Origin: Sandaracinaceae bacterium
Lineage (GTDB): Bacteria > Myxococcota_A > Polyangia > Polyangiales > Houyiibacteriaceae
Assembly (NCBI GenBank): GCA_012514415.1
Contig: JAAZAH010000112.1
Coordinates: forward strand, 1 to 8,757
Direction: 5' to 3'
Length of the DNA: 8,757 bases
Part shown: positions 6,389 through 8,757 of the stretch, one piece after another
How positions within the stretch are numbered: the stretch's first letter is position 1
How the letters are laid out: every line of letters starts with the position of its first letter
Notes under the pieces: generated by a model
The model's database searches: none
Seen by the model: the letters and a program-made list of their open reading frames with translations, nothing else
Told to the model about the DNA's origin: nothing
Program-made: the position numbers and the translations under genes

Positions 6389-8473
6389 CTATTCGCCGCC
6401 GAGCATTTGAAGGAGCTCTTCCTCGCTCAAGATCGTCAGACCGAGCTCTTGTGCCTTCGTGAGCTTCGTCCCCGCCTCTTCCCCGGCCACCACATAATCG
6501 GTCTTCTTCGAAACGGAACCCGAAACCCTCCCTCCTGCCTCCTCGATCTTCGCTTTCGCCTGTGCGCGCTTCATCGTCGGAAGCGTCCCCGTGAGCACAA
6601 AGGTCTTTCCGGCCACGCCCTCGACCATCCTGCGTTCCACCTTCTCGGCTTCGAGCACGACGCCCGCGGCGCGGAGCCCCTCGATCACATCGAGCATGCG
6701 CGGGTGCTGGAGCGATCCAAAGATCTCCTTCGCCGTCTTATCTGCGAGCCCTTCCACCATCCCGCGTCCGCCTGCACGCGGCCGAACCTGCTCGATCGCT
6801 TCCGCGTCGCCTTCTAGGTAGCGCCCTGCAAATTCGATGAGGGCGTCGATATCGCCAAAAGCGCCCGCGAGCGCGCTCGCCATCGTCACCCCGAGGTGCC
6901 GAATCGAGAGGCCAACGAGCACACGAGCGAGCCCCCGCTTTTTCGAGGCTTCAAGCGCGCGAAGTAGATTTTCCGCGCTCTTTTTTCCAAAGCGATCGAG
7001 TTTTGTGAGCGCTTCGAGTTCTAGGGCGTACAGCTGATGAGGCGCGTCAATGCCGAGTTTTTCGACGAGCTGATCGACAAGTGCCGGGCCGAGCCCATCG
7101 ATATCCATCGCGCTCCGGCTGGCGAAATGCGTAAGCCGCTCCCTGACCTGCTCCGGACACGATGGGTTTGGACAAAAAACGAAGACTTCTTCAGAGAGCA
7201 CTCCGCTCCCGCAGCTTGGACATTGGCTCGGCCTCTGATAGGGCACGGAATCCGAGGGGCGCGCCTCGAGATCGACTTCGATGATCTGGGGGATGATCTC
7301 GCCCGCTTTTTCGACTGAGACGAGATCGCCTTCGCGCACGTCCTTTCGCTCGAGCTCCGAGAAATTATGGAGCGTCGCACGGCTTACGGTGGTATGGGCT
7401 AAGATCACCGGCTCGAGCTCCGCAACGGGCGTGATTTTCCCGCTTTTTCCCACCTGCACCACGATGCGCCTCACGCGCGTCTTCTTGCGCTCGGGCGGGA
7501 ATTTATAGGCAAGGCCCCAATGAGGATGGTGTCCGGTCGAGCCGAGCGAAGAATAATGCTTCAGCTCATCGATTTTGATCACCATCCCGTCAATCTCATA
7601 ATCGAGCGATTGACGCCGCTCGCCATACGACTCGCAGAATGCGAGCGTCGCCTCTGCCCCCTCGAGCACGGCGGTTTCTTCCTCGTAGACAGGCGCCCCA
7701 AGCTCGCCGAGATAATGAAGGAGCTCGGATTGGGTCGGCGGAAGCGGCGACTCTGACGAGGCGACGTGGTAGAGGAAGCTTTGTACGCCGATGCCCACGA
7801 GCGTCGACGGATCCTTGCGCTTCATCAATCCGGCGCACGCGTTCCGTGGGTTCATCAGCTTTCGCTCACCTCGGAGGTCGAGCTCTTCGTTCAGCGCGCG
7901 AAACCGTGAGCGCGGGAGGTAGAGCTCACCTCGAATCTCCATCGTGACGGGCTGCTTCAGCCTCACCGGCGCCGCTTCGGCCGCCTTCACCTGCGCCGTA
8001 ATCACATCGCCCCTTCGCCCATCTCCGCGAGTGACGGCGCGGATCAATTCGCCGCGTTCGTAATGAAGGCTGACGCTGATGCCGTCGATCTTTGGCTCGA
8101 CGAGGAGCGGCAGAGGCTCATCTTCGCGGAGCTCCAGCTCGCGGCGACGCCGGTCGATCCACGCGCGAAGCTGATGAAGGAGACCCACAGGCGCCCCGCT
8201 CTCATCCCGACGCGCGGGCGTGAGTTTTTCGAGGCTGAGCATGGGGACCTCGTGCTCATAGGTCTCAAAGCCCTCGGTATGATCCGTTGTGAGCTCCGCT
8301 CCAAAACGCTTCTCGGGAGGGATGCCGAGCTCATCCGCCAGCGCCTGATAGCTCTCGAGCAGCGCATCGAACTCCGAATCGAGGATCTCAGGTCGTCCTG
8401 CGCGATAGCTCCGCTCGTATCGATCGAGCTCCTCTTCGAGCGCCTTCAGCTCAACCAGCCTAGGATCTTCCAT
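6389..8473 (-). CDS. ligA: NAD-dependent DNA ligase LigA
   Basis: 694-residue NAD-dependent DNA ligase that seals 3'-OH/5'-phosphate nicks in replication and repair. Domain Ia (1-70) is followed by the nucleotidyltransferase domain with the adenylation motif EPKIDG (Lys128), TRGDGRRGD (148-156), RGELYLP (181-187), NPRNA (208-212), EIDGMVIK (293-300) and AYKFPP (322-327). The OB fold runs through GKITPVAELEPV and ATLHN. A zinc finger uses C418, C421, C434 and C439. Helix-hairpin-helix repeats and a C-terminal BRCT domain (about 615-694, GKTFVLTGTLP) complete the usual architecture. With the ATG at 8473, domain Ia numbering coincides with E. coli LigA from Pro28 to Asp36; an upstream ATG at 8578 would add 35 basic residues absent from the family. 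Ia residues equivalent to Tyr22, His23 and Tyr35 are Ser, Tyr and Phe. Confidence 0.97.
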   Translation of the reverse strand: MEDPRLVELKALEEELDRYERSYRAGRPEILDSEFDALLESYQALADELGIPPEKRFGAELTTDHTEGFETYEHEVPMLSLEKLTPARRDESGAPVGLLHQLRAWIDRRRRELELREDEPLPLLVEPKIDGISVSLHYERGELIRAVTRGDGRRGDVITAQVKAAEAAPVRLKQPVTMEIRGELYLPRSRFRALNEELDLRGERKLMNPRNACAGLMKRKDPSTLVGIGVQSFLYHVASSESPLPPTQSELLHYLGELGAPVYEEETAVLEGAEATLAFCESYGERRQSLDYEIDGMVIKIDELKHYSSLGSTGHHPHWGLAYKFPPERKKTRVRRIVVQVGKSGKITPVAELEPVILAHTTVSRATLHNFSELERKDVREGDLVSVEKAGEIIPQIIEVDLEARPSDSVPYQRPSQCPSCGSGVLSEEVFVFCPNPSCPEQVRERLTHFASRSAMDIDGLGPALVDQLVEKLGIDAPHQLYALELEALTKLDRFGKKSAENLLRALEASKKRGLARVLVGLSIRHLGVTMASALAGAFGDIDALIEFAGRYLEGDAEAIEQVRPRAGGRGMVEGLADKTAKEIFGSLQHPRMLDVIEGLRAAGVVLEAEKVERRMVEGVAGKTFVLTGTLPTMKRAQAKAKIEEAGGRVSGSVSKKTDYVVAGEEAGTKLTKAQELGLTILSEEELLQMLGGE

Positions 8474-8479
8474 CGTTGT

Positions 8480-8508
8480 TTTATACGACGCACGCGCGAT
8501 TGGGCCAA
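8480..8508 (-). promoter_or_regulatory. Promoter of ligA, possibly giving a leaderless mRNA
   Basis: On the minus strand TTGGCC (8508-8503), a 17-base spacer and TATAAA (8485-8480) form a plausible sigma70 promoter. Only six bases separate the -10 from the ligA ATG, so the expected start point is the A of that ATG. No Shine-Dalgarno sequence precedes the ATG, which agrees with leaderless initiation. The -35 matches consensus at four of six bases. Confidence 0.5.
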
Positions 8509-8515
8509 AGGCCCA
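8501..8515. promoter_or_regulatory. Palindrome overlapping the ligA -35, candidate operator
   Basis: TGGGCC-AAA-GGCCCA is a perfect 6-bp inverted repeat with a 3-base centre, covering the -35 hexamer of the proposed ligA promoter. Its size is small for a dimeric repressor site, but the location would allow repression. It does not resemble known LexA box consensus sequences. Confidence 0.35.
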
Positions 8516-8589
8516 TCGCACAACCCTAGACGCGGCGGCGACCGTTCGCCCCGGCGTTCCGGCCGTTAACCTGCGCATTCAATCATACT

Positions 8590-8611
8590 GGGGTGTGGCC
8601 CCCTTTTTTTT
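8590..8611 (+). terminator. Weak intrinsic terminator-like hairpin on the plus strand
   Basis: GGGG, loop TGTGG, CCCC followed by one C and eight T residues. The stem is only 4 bp but all G-C and the T run is uninterrupted. It lies between the divergent ligA promoter and the plus-strand gene at 8709, where it could stop transcripts running antisense to ligA before they reach that gene. Confidence 0.35.
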
Positions 8612-8660
8612 ATGCGGCGAGGCCCCTATGCTGTGAGTGCAGCCCACACCCTCGGCCCAA

Positions 8661-8677
8661 GCGGAGTCCCTCTCCGC
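8661..8677 (+). other. Leader hairpin upstream of the secreted-protein gene
   Basis: GCGGAG, loop TCCCT, CTCCGC is a perfect 6-bp stem ending 31 bases before the ATG at 8709. It may shape the 5' leader of that message. No clear promoter was found for the gene; TATGCT near 8627 is the best -10 candidate but lacks a good -35. Confidence 0.25.
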
Positions 8678-8708
8678 GGCATCCGGTACGATCGGAAAAG
8701 AGAGAACT

Positions 8709-8757
8709 ATGACGATCAGATTCATTTCGGCCCTCGCCCTCGCGCTTTCCCTTGGAA
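8709..8757 (+). CDS. Partial CDS, start of a probably exported protein
   Basis: The last 49 bases open a plus-strand frame reading MTIRFISALALALSLG before the window ends. One arginine followed by an Ala/Leu-rich hydrophobic stretch is the pattern of a Sec signal peptide or lipoprotein leader; the cleavage site lies beyond the edge. AAAGAGAGA lies a few bases before the ATG and can act as a ribosome-binding site. The gene is divergent from ligA across a 235-base gap. The mature protein cannot be identified. Confidence 0.6.
   Translation, partial: MTIRFISALALALSLG

Noticed and set aside
8474..8578. LigA start at the ATG at 8578
   Set aside because: It would add 35 basic residues absent from LigA proteins, and numbering from 8473 matches E. 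coli LigA in domain Ia.

Overview
The window is a GC-rich bacterial chromosomal segment made mostly of housekeeping genes. No mobile element, CRISPR array or phage gene is visible. Gene content, codon composition (G/C-rich third positions) and the style of the small proteins suggest a Gram-negative bacterium of the Myxococcota/delta-proteobacterial type. That placement is an inference and is not tested here.

Region 1-664 holds little that is certain. The left edge has the likely first 18 codons of a minus-strand gene. It is followed by about 600 bases with no intact gene. Within them the plus strand carries what looks like a frameshifted remnant of a secreted beta-sandwich repeat domain, overlapping a 16-base direct repeat. 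Region 665-1857 has two divergent genes: a small PH-like hypothetical protein (minus) and a YqiA-type alpha/beta hydrolase (plus). Region 1914-2320 is an RNA block: a hairpin terminator, tRNA-Arg(ACG), a sigma70-like promoter and tRNA-Ser(GCT), all read on the minus strand, plus a separate plus-strand terminator-like hairpin. Region 2358-3410 is an NAD(P)-binding epimerase/dehydratase-family protein lacking the usual catalytic tyrosine. A 276-base spacer with an inverted repeat and a very strong orphan Shine-Dalgarno-like sequence separates it from the next block.

Region 3687-8473 is the core of the window: ligA, comM and recA, all on the minus strand, transcribed in that order. recA starts 15 bases after the comM stop and comM starts 113 bases after the ligA stop, so they look like one transcription unit. 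The three products are functionally coherent: RecA drives strand invasion, ComM is a hexameric branch-migration helicase used in natural transformation, and LigA seals nicks. A promoter-like element in front of ligA places the expected transcription start at the A of the ATG, so the ligA message may be leaderless. A short perfect palindrome overlaps the -35 element. The right edge (8709-8757) is the start of a divergent plus-strand gene with a signal-peptide-like N-terminus.

The points most worth a second look are the ligA-comM-recA cluster, the altered NMN-binding residues of LigA domain Ia, the possible leaderless ligA promoter, the Tyr-less epimerase, and the decayed repeat-protein fragment near the left end. 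No clearly new multi-gene system was found.
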